Shown here in pieces: positions 17,501 through 26,300 of a DNA stretch of 42,630 bases. The stretch is from contig JAIBAQ010000030.1 in NCBI GenBank assembly GCA_019695095.1, positions 1-42,630 on the forward strand. Direction: 5' to 3'. Made by a program: the position numbers and the translations under genes. The notes beneath the pieces are model-generated. The model searched no databases. It saw only the letters and a program-made list of their open reading frames with translations, and was not told the origin of the DNA. This DNA is from Candidatus Hydrogenedentota bacterium (GTDB taxonomy: Bacteria; Hydrogenedentota; Hydrogenedentia; Hydrogenedentales; SLHB01). The stretch's first letter is position 1, and every line of letters starts with the position of its first letter.

Positions 17501-17620
17501 CCGGTCATGCAACGTCTGCCCGGAAGCATCGTCGAAGAGGTAGTGGGCCACCAGATTTTCCGAATCGGCTGCATTCGCGAGAGACGCGCAAATCGCCGAA
17601 AGAACCAGTAACACGCGCAT
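14585..17620 (-). CDS. Secreted LamG-domain protein with a glycoside-hydrolase-like barrel
   Basis: 1011 aa from ATG 17620 (GGGGAG 9 nt upstream) with a signal peptide, MRVLLVLSAICASLANA. Residues about 25-210 are a LamG/concanavalin-like domain: VAHYLFDDASGQTLHDRSGHGHDG, then GTIYEVALFNRAVSADEI. A short beta domain (about 235-330) is followed by a beta-sandwich (about 355-530). A region with a TIM-barrel look (about 550-870) includes VDVMMDEMGARGVFADGFLFG near residue 730, whose acidic residues could be catalytic. A last beta domain ends the protein. The pattern suggests an exported polysaccharide-degrading enzyme, but I cannot place it in a named family. It stands alone on the minus strand between the repeat island and the tRNA. 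Confidence 0.78.
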   Translation of the reverse strand: MRVLLVLSAICASLANAADSENLVAHYLFDDASGQTLHDRSGHGHDGAISDAQWVPPSEGGGLRFGGSDKSYVDLGDNPALKIAGDSTLFAWVRLDASPYFDDATNWTIVDCERYREEGFVLRVDGGSGRVMYRESQHEADRYAFGSQVLENRAVHFIAVVRRGNTATIYVNGLPDGTLSLQPAAYGEAPLRISAPGQPFRGTIYEVALFNRAVSADEIAAWYWSGAEKYRKSGAKQGDLSLQSYIYDDDKEARASVSFLGIMPLRDGEEVRIALARRDGDVLTSQTVSKIPVEGKGQYVFSLDALNDGDYELRAELTGSSRSARVAAPFHFPAPPPVVPSPGEMTVAQLPSQPAAPECRVEPTPGGGLILKVGETPFTLESSFSIPNGGDNRLTCDDGTNAAGEPEWHVLTSVPGGIAASGKHYEVKRVFRTEPGRIVVTDTITNRTNEPLGLIFHNRLATSGEPFQKALIAAKETYRPVEDRPLKFCPTAFLVKPGLGVGLVALDDVYIVQSRGASDGQTWVDLSSREFALDAGASYTLEWAIYANATGDYYDFVNAIRRDEHRNDVTIEGALAFVQGTQQRRDASLVPGPEYFAMRNPKYATLFCLSWCTDDPAISVEGIEFIEHPQERRQVRAMMDGLRAVAPEVKGMFHVAHQLFATNRPDEHFRDSKVIGPDGKQAVYGHEYVGSSYFSAERVADNWRWWIYYPTLENSFGKAMLDSVDVMMDEMGARGVFADGFLFGYGGEYTYDRWDGHSADIDPATHTIARKKTSVILITQDAMTAWCNKIRGKGGVVIANGVVPTRTLCAMPVITDKEVTEGPDVALLPAPVTLGNPAVCSTDEGAYDDVLSKLRYGNLYWYYNEPVKLAYESVPKQMFPITVQEVHSGYVKGNERLVTMHSAVYGWSESRDLHLAYRYDGRGHLVPANYTTTVDAGPVRTQIDLNDRECAVLERIPVQIESETPVNVIADRDVNGHLRLRLNGKGVVRIVTAGTAPREITLDGPGEITLD

Positions 17621-17774
17621 GGCTTCGTTCTCCCCTGCTTGACCCCGCGGACATCGGGGCCATTCTATCAACATCGGAGGGGACAATACGCGGAATCGAC
17701 ATCGCTTCGGCCAGTTTGCGAATAGATGGATGGAGTCGCGAGCGGATCGGGCAAGGGAAATGACAAAAGAAAAA

Positions 17775-17811
17775 GCGCCGCACCGGCCCCTATTTCAAGC
17801 CATTGCGGCGC
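17775..17811 (-). terminator. Rho-independent terminator of tRNA-Ala
   Basis: On the minus strand, just after the tRNA, GCGCCGC and GCGGCGC (plus-strand arms 17805-17811 and 17775-17781) form a perfect 7-bp stem with a 23-nt loop, followed by TTTTTCTTTT. Position and T-run fit termination of the tRNA transcript. Confidence 0.65.
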
Positions 17812-17822
17812 AAACGATCAAA

Positions 17823-17898
17823 TGGTGGAGATGAACGGAATCGAACCGTCGACCTCTTGTCTGCCAGACAAGCGCTCTCCCAACTGAGCTACATCCCC
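17823..17898 (-). tRNA. tRNA-Ala (anticodon GGC)
   Basis: 76 nt on the minus strand including an encoded CCA end. Acceptor arms GGGGATG and CATCTCC pair with a G3-U70 wobble, the identity element of alanine tRNA. D-arm GCTC-AGTTGGGA-GAGC, anticodon stem CTTGT/ACAAG with loop CTGGCAG (anticodon GGC), T-arm GACGG-TTCGATT-CCGTT and discriminator A. It reads GCC and GCU alanine codons. All arms pair well, so it is probably functional. Confidence 0.97.
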
Positions 17899-17921
17899 AT
17901 TGGGTCTTACTGCGAAGAACG

Positions 17922-17951
17922 ATTATAGCCGAGGAACAGCCGGAAACTCAA
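17922..17951 (-). promoter_or_regulatory. Promoter of tRNA-Ala
   Basis: On the minus strand TTGAGT (17946-17951), an 18-bp spacer and a perfect TATAAT (17922-17927), 23 bp before the tRNA 5' end. A strong sigma70-type match in the expected place. Confidence 0.7.
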
Positions 17952-18039
17952 CTTGAGCTCGGCGCGTCAAAATAGGGAGGCTCTTTGAAAGGTCAGCGAG
18001 GGTAGCATCCAGTGAGGCCGGTGGAATACACTTGAAAAA

Positions 18040-18062
18040 CCCCGAAGCATCGGATGCCGGGG
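18040..18062 (-). terminator. Orphan rho-independent terminator on the minus strand
   Basis: Minus-strand CCCCG/CGGGG and GCAT/ATGC pair around a CCG loop with a 2-nt bulge, followed by TTTTTC. No minus-strand gene lies upstream of it for 2.5 kb, the next being flagellin. It could end an antisense or small RNA started within the STAS gene region. Confidence 0.5.
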
Positions 18063-18127
18063 ATCTTGGATTCTGTGTAGTAGACTGTCGGAGACAGAAA
18101 TCAATCTAGCGTGGACTGGACTCCAGC

Positions 18128-18472
18128 ATGGAAATAGCGCATCGCATCGAAGATGGAATCACGGTTGTCTCGTTGCGCGGCCGGTTTGACGCGCCGTCGG
18201 CCCCGGACGCGGAGACCGTATTCAGGCAGTTGACTCAGGAAGGCGCGCAGCGGGTCGTGGTGGATTTCTCAGGTGTTGAGTACATCAGCAGCGGCGGACT
18301 GCGCGTGATTATCATGCTGTCCAAGGCGCTTGAAAAAAACAACGGGCAGATGGCCCTGAGCGGAATGAATCCGTTCGTATCCGAGGTGTTTGAAATCACT
18401 AATCTGGCGACACGCTATCGCATACTCCCGAGTTGCGAGGATGCCATTAGGGCGTTGCGGGCGGAGTCGTAA
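18128..18472 (+). CDS. STAS-domain anti-sigma-factor antagonist-like protein
   Basis: 114 aa, a single STAS domain: GRFDAPSAPDAE, VVVDFSGVEYISSGGLRVI (residues 43-61) and the ending helix. Ser55 is at the place of the regulatory phospho-Ser in SpoIIAA/RsbV. In the family, an unphosphorylated antagonist binds an anti-sigma kinase and frees a sigma factor; here no RsbW-type kinase or sigma gene is adjacent. The next gene is a Hanks-type Ser/Thr kinase 87 bp downstream, which may act on it; that link is inferred. No clear Shine-Dalgarno precedes the ATG. Confidence 0.88.
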   Translation: MEIAHRIEDGITVVSLRGRFDAPSAPDAETVFRQLTQEGAQRVVVDFSGVEYISSGGLRVIIMLSKALEKNNGQMALSGMNPFVSEVFEITNLATRYRILPSCEDAIRALRAES

Positions 18473-18559
18473 GCAATACGTGTGACGATCTTGCGCACCG
18501 GCTTGCACGGAGCGCCGTTGCATCTCCCAAATACCGCAAATGAATAGACCAATTGAGTC

Positions 18560-20506
18560 ATGGCTGAACAATTCGTAGAAGACGACCCGCAATACGCCGC
18601 GACGTTGCCGTTGACGACGCAACCGCCGACGTACGCGCAGTCGACGGTCCTGACTCCGCGCGAACCGCCGAGCGACGTGTGCCTCAAAGTGGGCAACCTT
18701 CTGGACGAGCGTTACAAAGTGCTCGATGTTCGGGGCGGTCCCGGTGTGAGCGGCATGGGCGTTGTCTACGTCGTCGAGTCGGATGGAAACCGATTCGCGG
18801 CAAAGACGTTCCAGCACCAATTTTCGCAGAACCTGTCGCTTATCGAACGTTTCCTCAGAGAAGCGCGGACCTGGATACTGACGGGGTTTCACCCGAATAT
18901 CGTGCACGCGTATTTCATCGATATTGTGGAGGCGTGCCCCTACTTGTTCATGGAGTACGTCGAATCGAATGCGCGCGGGACCGTGTCGCTGGCGGACAAT
19001 CTTCGGGACGGTTCGCTCTCAATGCGCGATGCGCTGGACCTGGCCATTCAATGCTGTGACGGCATGATTCACGCGACGAAGCTGGTGCCGGGGCTGGTGC
19101 ATCGCGACCTCAAACCCGAGAACCTGTTGATCGCCGCGGACGGCACTCTCAAAATCACGGACTTCGGACTGGTTCGGTGTCACATTGCCGAGGAAATCAA
19201 GCTCGATCACGTGGTCGAGGGCAACGGTAAAGATGACCTGACACAAGTTGGGGCAGCGTTTGGAACGCCTGCCTATATGGCGCCGGAACAGTTTGTGGAG
19301 GCGGGCAGCGTCAGCCAGGTTGCGGACATCTATGCCTTTGGGTGTTGCTTCTACGAGGCGATCAGCGGGCAGCGCTTGTTCACGATTCGTACCGATACCC
19401 CCATCGAGCACCTGCTCGCGATGCGACGGTTTCATCAGAGCGAACCGCCGGTGCCGTTGCATGACCGCGTGAAGGAATGCCCGCAAGAACTGGATCGCGT
19501 CATCATGCGTTGCTTGGAGAAGGATCCCGGCGACCGGTGGCAGACGTTTGAGGAAGTGCGCGAGCGGTTGCTGTTTGTGTACGAACGCACCCTGGGCAGT
19601 TCGTATGTGTCGCGCACCATGCCCGAGCCGACTCGCGCACAAATCGACATCCAAGAAAAATCGCTGACCTTGCTGGACGGTTATCACCGTGCCGTGCGCT
19701 TGCGCAATCTTCGCGAGAATCAGGACGCCAGCCCCTATGCGTTCCATTTGGCATTGGCGTCGTTCTTCCATTGCGCGGAAGAGTATGCGGAAGAAGGACG
19801 TCAGCTTGAAAAGGCCCTGCGCGTGTTAGGCCCCAATCAGGGCTATGAAGTTGTCCGGCGATTGGGTGAATTGCAGGTGCAATCCGGCGAACTGGACAAA
19901 GCCGAACGGCTATTAAACGACTTCTTGTTGGCGCATCCTCACGATTTGGATCGCTGTCTGGAACCGTATGTCTATCTGCGCGTAGCGCAGGGTGATTTTG
20001 CGGGAGCGGAAAAACTCCTGGAGGCGTTCACGCCCAATTGGCGAATCAGTATGTTGCGCGCCCGCGTGTTGCGAAAAGCCGGAAAGATCCAAGAACTTTC
20101 ATCGCTTCTTGAAGGTCAAGTCGACCAGGCAATCTCCGAGATTAAGTCCGACCTTGATAGTATCGAATCCGACTCGCCGGTGGGTTGGGAGTACGACGGC
20201 GACGTACACGTGTTGAAGAAAGTCATGGCGGCGCTAGCCCCGGAGTACGACCTATCCGCACTCGATAGCGCAACTCATGCCGTATGGCCCGATCTGGATG
20301 CCTACCCCGACCTGTCGGCGGAGATGGCGTGGCTCAGTGACGCATTGGGGGGGCTCTCCGAGTTGGGCACGGTGAGTCCGTGCAAGGGAATCACCTACGG
20401 AGACTTGGCGCGACTGCTGGGGTATCCGAACCGGTTGCCGCGTCATTTGTCGCGCGACGAAACGTGGTTCTGGATGAGCAAGGGTAACGAACTGGAGTCG
20501 AAGTAA
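18560..20506 (+). CDS. Hanks-type Ser/Thr protein kinase with C-terminal TPR region
   Basis: 648 aa. Kinase domain about residues 50-335: a glycine-rich loop GGPGVSGMGVVY (59-70), Lys82 in FAAKTF, catalytic HRDLKPEN (181-188, Asp183), DFG (201-203) and GTPAYMAPEQ (236-244). All catalytic residues are present, so it should be active. Residues about 365-560 are helical and tetratricopeptide-like (ALASFFHCAEEYAEEGRQLE, GELDKAERLLNDFLLAHP). There is no membrane segment, so it is a cytosolic kinase and not a PASTA-type sensor. The TPRs probably bind partners. It follows the STAS gene on the same strand and is convergent with flagellin. Confidence 0.92.
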   Translation: MAEQFVEDDPQYAATLPLTTQPPTYAQSTVLTPREPPSDVCLKVGNLLDERYKVLDVRGGPGVSGMGVVYVVESDGNRFAAKTFQHQFSQNLSLIERFLREARTWILTGFHPNIVHAYFIDIVEACPYLFMEYVESNARGTVSLADNLRDGSLSMRDALDLAIQCCDGMIHATKLVPGLVHRDLKPENLLIAADGTLKITDFGLVRCHIAEEIKLDHVVEGNGKDDLTQVGAAFGTPAYMAPEQFVEAGSVSQVADIYAFGCCFYEAISGQRLFTIRTDTPIEHLLAMRRFHQSEPPVPLHDRVKECPQELDRVIMRCLEKDPGDRWQTFEEVRERLLFVYERTLGSSYVSRTMPEPTRAQIDIQEKSLTLLDGYHRAVRLRNLRENQDASPYAFHLALASFFHCAEEYAEEGRQLEKALRVLGPNQGYEVVRRLGELQVQSGELDKAERLLNDFLLAHPHDLDRCLEPYVYLRVAQGDFAGAEKLLEAFTPNWRISMLRARVLRKAGKIQELSSLLEGQVDQAISEIKSDLDSIESDSPVGWEYDGDVHVLKKVMAALAPEYDLSALDSATHAVWPDLDAYPDLSAEMAWLSDALGGLSELGTVSPCKGITYGDLARLLGYPNRLPRHLSRDETWFWMSKGNELESK

Positions 20507-20554
20507 GCGAAGACAACTGAGTGTCCTTCGTTCTGCCCCGCCAAAAACGAAGAC

Positions 20555-20579
20555 CCCCTCACCCTTGCGCGGTGAGGGG
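20555..20579. terminator. Perfect hairpin between kinase and flagellin genes
   Basis: CCCCTCACC (20555-20563) pairs perfectly with GGTGAGGGG (20571-20579) around a 7-nt loop, in the gap between two converging genes. No T-run follows. CCCTCACC-type palindromes are also a frequent dispersed repeat, so it may be a repeat that serves as a barrier. Confidence 0.45.
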
Positions 20580-20593
20580 ACCTCGCCACCATT

Positions 20594-20638
20594 CAGCCTT
20601 CTGACAAGCGCGCTAAGAGCACACTTGTAATAAGGCTG
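20594..20638 (-). terminator. Nested hairpin directly after the flagellin stop
   Basis: On the minus strand an outer stem CAGCCTT/AAGGCTG (7 bp) encloses an inner 9-bp stem CAAGTGTGC/GCGCGCTTG with two G-U pairs. It starts at the base after the flagellin TAG. There is no T-run, so it may protect or terminate the flagellin mRNA 3' end. Confidence 0.45.
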
Positions 20639-21445
20639 CTAACCGCCCAGCAACCGGGCGGCAGTTTGGGCTGTAATTTGCGATCGAGTCACTGCGCTCA
20701 GACCGCCTTGCAGCAAAATCTGATTGCGCGATTGCTCGATCGTTTGACGCGCGACATCCAGGTCGCGAATGCGCGACTCGGACTCCGTGCTATTCACGAT
20801 ACCAGTCTCGCGGACCTCGATTGCACGCTCGAACCGGTTCTGCTGTGCACCGAGACTCGATCTGTTCTGGTCGATACGGCTAATCGCCGTGTCAATGGTG
20901 CCTAAGGCGTTTTGAGCCCCGGTTTGCGTACTCAGATCCAGTCCGTTAAGCCCAAGGGCAGTCGTTGTAGAAGAACTGAGATTGACTTGATTACCGCCGG
21001 CACCCAACGATACGGACGATTGCGAGCCATTCAAGAGTTGAGTCCCGTTGAACTCCGTATTCTGGGCTGTCTCGTCGATCTGCGAAAGAAGCTGCTGCGC
21101 TTCCTGGTTGATGGCCGAACGCTGCTCATCGGTCAGGGTGCCGTTGGTTGCCTGGAGCGCCAACTCGCGCAACCGTTGCGTGGCATCGGCCTGGGTGCTC
21201 AATGCACCGTCGGCCGTCTGCACAGCGCTCACGCCGCTTTGCAGATTATTCACTTCTTGGGAGTATTGGAGCACTTCCGCCCGGAAACGCTCGGCAATCG
21301 CCAAGCCCGAGGCGTCGTCGGCGGCTCGATTGATACGCAACCCCGTTGCCAACTGCTCCAACCCACGGTTGAGCACGGTGTTGGTCTTCTGAAGTTGGCG
21401 TAAAGCGTTGAGTCCGCTCAGATTAGTATTGATTTGCAGTCCCAT
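20639..21445 (-). CDS. Flagellin, short form
   Basis: 268 aa. The N-terminus MGLQINTNLSGLNALRQLQK and RINRAADDASGLAIAERFRA is the conserved D0/D1 flagellin region. The C-terminus (ESRIRDLDVARQTIEQSRNQ through the AARLLGG end) is the matching one. Only about 50 residues (about 130-185), Ser/Gly/Asn-rich, lie between, so the surface D2/D3 domains are missing and this is a minimal filament subunit. GGAGG lies 11 nt before the ATG. No other flagellar gene is in the window and no FliS or FliW is adjacent. It may be the major flagellin or one of several paralogues; export would need a type III apparatus encoded elsewhere. Confidence 0.93.
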   Translation of the reverse strand: MGLQINTNLSGLNALRQLQKTNTVLNRGLEQLATGLRINRAADDASGLAIAERFRAEVLQYSQEVNNLQSGVSAVQTADGALSTQADATQRLRELALQATNGTLTDEQRSAINQEAQQLLSQIDETAQNTEFNGTQLLNGSQSSVSLGAGGNQVNLSSSTTTALGLNGLDLSTQTGAQNALGTIDTAISRIDQNRSSLGAQQNRFERAIEVRETGIVNSTESESRIRDLDVARQTIEQSRNQILLQGGLSAVTRSQITAQTAARLLGG

Positions 21446-21490
21446 GCGCGGCGCACCTCCGCGTTTGCTGCCATCGCAGCGTACGCCGTA

Positions 21491-21519
21491 AGTCTACCAC
21501 AGAATGCGCAGTTCGGCAA
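21491..21519 (-). promoter_or_regulatory. Candidate promoter of flagellin
   Basis: On the minus strand TTGCCG (21514-21519), a 17-bp spacer and TAGACT (21491-21496), 46 bp before the flagellin start. It looks sigma70-like; no sigma28 consensus (TAAA-N15-GCCGATAA) is seen. Confidence 0.4.
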
Positions 21520-21592
21520 TGCACGAGAGGGCTCCTCCGGATGCACACGCCCATTCCAACTTCCCTCCTGATTTGGCTACAATGCGCGCGGT

Positions 21593-22945
21593 ATGTCCGT
21601 GGAAAAACCAGAGATTCTGAGCGTCAGTCAGTTGACCCGGCTTGTCAAGGGATTGCTGGAGACGCAAATCAGCTACGTGTGGGTCGGCGGGGAGATTTCG
21701 AATTGGCGGGTCTCTCCGGCGGGACACGCGTATTTCACGCTGAAGGACAAGGACAGCCAGATTGATGCGGTGATGTTTCGTGGCAAGCTGATGAAGCTGC
21801 CGTTCGGACCGGAAGGCGGACTTGAAGTCGTGGCTTTTGGACTGGTCACGGTCTACGAGAAGCGCGGCAATTACCAGCTCGTCTGCGAGGAAATGCACCC
21901 GAAGGGCGTTGGTGCACTGCAACTCGCATTCGAGAAACTGAAAAAGAAGCTGGAAGAAGAGGGGCTGTTTGCGCCGGAGTTGAAGAAGCCGTTGCCGCTT
22001 CTCCCCCGCCGCATCGGTATCGTTACGTCACCTACGGGCGCGGCGATTCGCGACATCCTGCACGTCATCAAACGGCGGTTCGCAAATGTACATATTCTGC
22101 TGTATCCCGCGCGTGTGCAGGGTGAAGAGGCCGCCGAGGAGATCGTCGAAGGCATCCGCGTCCTGGACGAGATGGGCATTGACGTGATGATTGTCGGACG
22201 CGGCGGCGGGTCGCTGGAAGATCTGTGGCCGTTCAACGAAGAGATCGTGGTGCGCGCGATTCACGCGGCGCAGACGCCCATCATTTCGGCGGTCGGCCAC
22301 GAGATCGATTTCACGCTGGCGGATTTTGTTGCGGACTTGCGCGCGCCGACGCCGTCGGCAGCGGCAGAAGTGGTGGTCAAAGAACAGGAGGCGCTTGCGG
22401 AGCAGGTGCGCGTGCTGGGCCATCGCATGGGCAAGGCCACGGGGCGGCTAATCGAGCAGGCGCGCACGCGTCACACGCTGGCAATGTCGAGCTTCGTGTT
22501 CCGCCGGCCGGAAGAGTTGTTCCGCCAGCGGAGACAGCAGGTGGACGATCTTCGGATGCGCATCGAGGATGCTGTCACGGACGGAGTGCGCACTTCGCGA
22601 CGCCGTTTAGACCATGCCGCGCGGTCGTTGGTGCTGCTATCGCCGGCGAACCAGGTTGGCCGCGCCAAGCAGCATTTGCTCATGAAGCGGCAGCGCCTTG
22701 AGCAGGGGGCGATGAAGTGCGTTGTGCGTGCGCGATCGCGTTTTGGTCCGTTGTTGGCACAACTCGACGCGCTGAGTCCGTTGGCGGTGTTGGCGCGCGG
22801 TTATGCGCTGGCCTGGAAGGTTGAGGATAATGCGCTGGTGCGCGAGGCACGTCAGCTTGCTCCGAACGATCGGATCCGGTTACGGTTTGGGAAGGGCGGC
22901 GCGACTGCCTTGGTGGAACATACAGAGGATGTAGCGGATGGCTGA
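21593..22945 (+). CDS. xseA: Exodeoxyribonuclease VII large subunit
   Basis: 450 aa, the usual family length. An N-terminal OB-fold ([15 protein letters not shown]...VWVGGEISN.....HAYFTLKD) is followed by the catalytic region with [48 protein letters not shown] and APTPSAAAE, then a long coiled-coil and LARGYAL. With XseB it degrades single-stranded DNA in both directions. No Shine-Dalgarno precedes the ATG; TACAAT at 21578-21583 would start transcription only a few bases before it, so the mRNA may be leaderless. The stop overlaps xseB by 8 bp. Confidence 0.97.
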   Translation: MSVEKPEILSVSQLTRLVKGLLETQISYVWVGGEISNWRVSPAGHAYFTLKDKDSQIDAVMFRGKLMKLPFGPEGGLEVVAFGLVTVYEKRGNYQLVCEEMHPKGVGALQLAFEKLKKKLEEEGLFAPELKKPLPLLPRRIGIVTSPTGAAIRDILHVIKRRFANVHILLYPARVQGEEAAEEIVEGIRVLDEMGIDVMIVGRGGGSLEDLWPFNEEIVVRAIHAAQTPIISAVGHEIDFTLADFVADLRAPTPSAAAEVVVKEQEALAEQVRVLGHRMGKATGRLIEQARTRHTLAMSSFVFRRPEELFRQRRQQVDDLRMRIEDAVTDGVRTSRRRLDHAARSLVLLSPANQVGRAKQHLLMKRQRLEQGAMKCVVRARSRFGPLLAQLDALSPLAVLARGYALAWKVEDNALVREARQLAPNDRIRLRFGKGGATALVEHTEDVADG

Positions 22946-23255
22946 GCCCAAGTTTGAGAAAGATTTAGAGCGGCTTGAGGAAATCGTGTCGGCGCTGGAA
23001 GAAGGCGAATTGCCGCTCGATGAGGCTTTGAAGCGATTCGAAGAAGGCATCAAGCTGGCCAAGCGCTGCGAGAAGGCGTTGTCGGAAGCCGAGAAGAAGA
23101 TCGAAATCCTCACGAAGAACGCCGATGGCAAGCTGGAGGCGCAGCCATTTGGCGAAGACGAGGAAGACAACGCCGAAGAATCGTCCAAGGGCAAGGCCGC
23201 CTCTTCCAAGAAGAACGCCGATAGCGATTCAGAAGAAGGCGAATTGCTGTTTTAG
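22938..23255 (+). CDS. xseB: Exodeoxyribonuclease VII small subunit with acidic tail
   Basis: 105 aa. The first 70 residues are the conserved helical XseB hairpin ([52 protein letters not shown]) that packs on the XseA coiled-coil. The usual protein ends there at 75-85 aa; here about 35 more residues form a Glu/Asp/Ser/Lys-rich low-complexity tail (about 72-105) ending EEGELLF. The start lies 8 bp inside xseA, so the subunits are translationally coupled. Confidence 0.95.
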   Translation: MAEPKFEKDLERLEEIVSALEEGELPLDEALKRFEEGIKLAKRCEKALSEAEKKIEILTKNADGKLEAQPFGEDEEDNAEESSKGKAASSKKNADSDSEEGELLF

Positions 23256-23396
23256 CTTCATCGTGCTTCGAGCAGCAGGTTCCTGCCTTCTGCCTGCAAG
23301 TCATTTCAAGTCAGTCGGCATTCCATTCGAAGTGAATCGGGTGTGCTTGACGCTTTTCCCGGGTTCGCTCTAAACCACCATTTTGGAGGCAGCAGC

Positions 23397-26300
23397 ATGT
23401 CGGCAATTGTCGCAGTTTCGTTGATCATTCAGGCAGCCTCTTCAGGGCCTTCCATTGGCGTCATTGCTGACGGATTGGTGGAGTACTCGCAGTGGGCGAA
23501 GCCATACGCGGCGGTGTGGTCGGGTATGGAGATCGTGCGGATTCTGGAATCCAGCGGAGCCAACCCGACTCTTCTGACTAAAGACGATCTGACCGTGGAG
23601 TCGTTCCGCCGGTTCGATGCACTGCTTGTCGCGACTGACAACATGTATCCCGAGCGCGGTCCGTGGGGAGGACCCGTCGCGGAGGCGCTTAAGCAGTACG
23701 TGGATGAAGGCGGAGTCTACTGCATGTCGCTGGGGATGTCGCATTGGGCCAGTCTCGACGTGGAAACGGGGAAAGTCGATCAGGGGCATGCAGACGACTT
23801 CTTCGGCCTGCACGGAAATAGCGTTGTGGGCAGAGGTCCGTTCGGTTTGACGAAGCAGGGCGCGACTATTGGATTGGCCAAACCCGTTGGAGTCAATGCG
23901 AAGGCAGCGCGATCCCTTAACTTCCCCTTGAGTGCCGTGCTTGTGTGGGACCGAGCGTACGTTCCGATTCTGTCGGCGGCGCCGTACGGCAAGGGTTGGC
24001 TTGTGCATTGGGGAGCAGGACCCGAAGGGGGCATGGATAAGAGCGTACGCGACTACGTGATTCCATCGTTTGTTTCGGTTATCCGTGCGGCAAAGACTGG
24101 GGCGTTGCACACGACGACCTTGATGGACTTGATGGTAGAGGAGGGTTTGGCAGGTAAGTCATTGGACGATGTCGACCGCGAGGTGTTTAAACCTGGCGTT
24201 GCGCCGTTGGATACGCCAGAGACTCGGATGAAACTGATGCCAATCCAGGCAGGCGCGCCCTATGTTCCGCGTGCGCGTTCGCTGGATGGCACATGGCAGA
24301 TGCTGGGACTGCCTATTGGACAAGGCGACGCGCGTGTCCTGACCAACGGCAAGGAGTGGGAAGACGCTGTCGATGCCGAGATCCCATGCAGTGTGCAGAC
24401 CGCGCTGTTCAAAGCAGGTGTCATTCCCGATCCGGTTGTGGGATTCAACGATCAAATTGCGCGAAAGGAAGTAGCGGAGAAGGAGTGGTGGTTTCGCAAA
24501 GAGTTCGATTGGACTCCGGGCGAGCGGGCGCGTCTGGTTTTCGATGGCGTCGACTACAGCGCGACGTTCTGGCTCAACGGCGTAAGGCTTGGTGAGCACG
24601 AAGGCCCGTCGGGCGGGCCGGAATTCGACGTGTCCGCCCTCGTGCATGAACAGAACACGCTTGTCGTGCGCGTCGATCCGCTGCCGCCCGACTGGAAGCT
24701 GGTGTTCAAGTTCAACTGTGTCTACGGTTGGCACTATGTGAACTGCCCGCCCATAGGAATCTGGCAATCGGTCCATATCAAGCGCGTACCCGACGTTGAA
24801 ATTACGGAGTTGTTCGTGGCCGCGAAAGACGTCGCGAAGGGAACGCTCGATGCACATCTCGTACTACGTGGTCCGCAAGAAGGCGTCGAAGGAGTCCTCT
24901 GCGGAGTCATTCGTCCGGTGAATTTCGAGGGAGAGGCGTATCAGTTTGTGGCGCCGATGAAATCGGAAATAGCGGAGACTCCGATTCACCTTCAGTTCGA
25001 GGTTCCCAATCCAAGACTGTGGTGGCCGGTCGACCTTGGCGAACCGAATCTGTACGAATTCCACATCGCGTTCCAAAAAGACGGTGTGCCAGTAGATGCT
25101 CGAGCCGCACGCTTTGGATTTCGAACCGTCGAAATGCAGCCCACGCCTGGCGGCGCCCGACCCGACCGGTACAATTGGACCTTCGTAGTGAATGGCCGCC
25201 CCACGTTCTTGAAGGGCTGCAATTGGGCGACAACGGATGCCTACTTGCGACTGGATGAATCGCGCTATCGGCGGTTCCTCACGATGGCCAAGGACGAGCA
25301 CATTCAGATCATGCGGAGCTGGGGCGGCGGCTTGCTTGAAACGGATCTGTTCTATGATATTTGCGACGAGCTTGGGATCATGGTGTGGCAGGAGTTTCCA
25401 CTTACGTGGCAGAACTTCGACGTGATCCCGCTGACGGTGGCCGACGAGATCGCCGTGCGCAACGTCCAACGTCTTCGGAACCATCCATCGCTCGTGATGT
25501 GGTGTGGCGGCAATGAGCATTCGGGTGAGGGCGCATTGATCGAACTGTTGGGAAGGCGGTGTCTCGAACTCGATGGCACGCGGCCCTACCATCGCTCCGA
25601 CCCATTCGGCGGAAGCGTGCACAACTACGATGTGTATTGGGGGAAAGGCCCCTATGAGAAGAACATCGAGTTGACTCCGCTAAACGAAGGCGCACCGGTC
25701 ATTGGCGAGACGGGCCTCGCATCCGCGTGCGCTGTCGAGAGTACACTGAAGTTTCTTCCTGAAGAGGAGAAAGGCACGTGGCCCCCGAAGGACAGCAGTG
25801 CCTTCATTCACCATACGCCGACGTTCACGCCGGTAAACATGGATCACCTCAACCGTCACGCGAAAGAACTCGATTCCTGCAACGACCTCATAGGGTTCAC
25901 CCGCGGCACCCAGTTGGCGCAAGCAACAGGTTTGCGCCTTGTGCTCGAACGAATGCGGGCTGGCTGGCCGAACAAGACGGCGATGGTCTTCTACAAACTG
26001 ACGGATGTCTTTCCGGGGTGTTCATGGTCGACGGTCGATTACTTCGGCGTGCCAAAGATCGCCCACTACGTCGTGCAGGATTGCTACGCGCCGTTGCGCG
26101 TATGCGTGCTGTACGATTCTCTGGACATTGAGCTTGGGAAAGCGTTCGCGCCCGTGATACGAATTGTGGACGATATCGAAAAGTTGGAAGGATCCGTGCA
26201 GGTTAAGTTGCGCCTGCTCGATGGAAACCTACGGGTCGTCTCGGAACAGGAACTCACACGATCAGTGAGTCACAATCGGGTGCATGATCTGGGCACGGCG

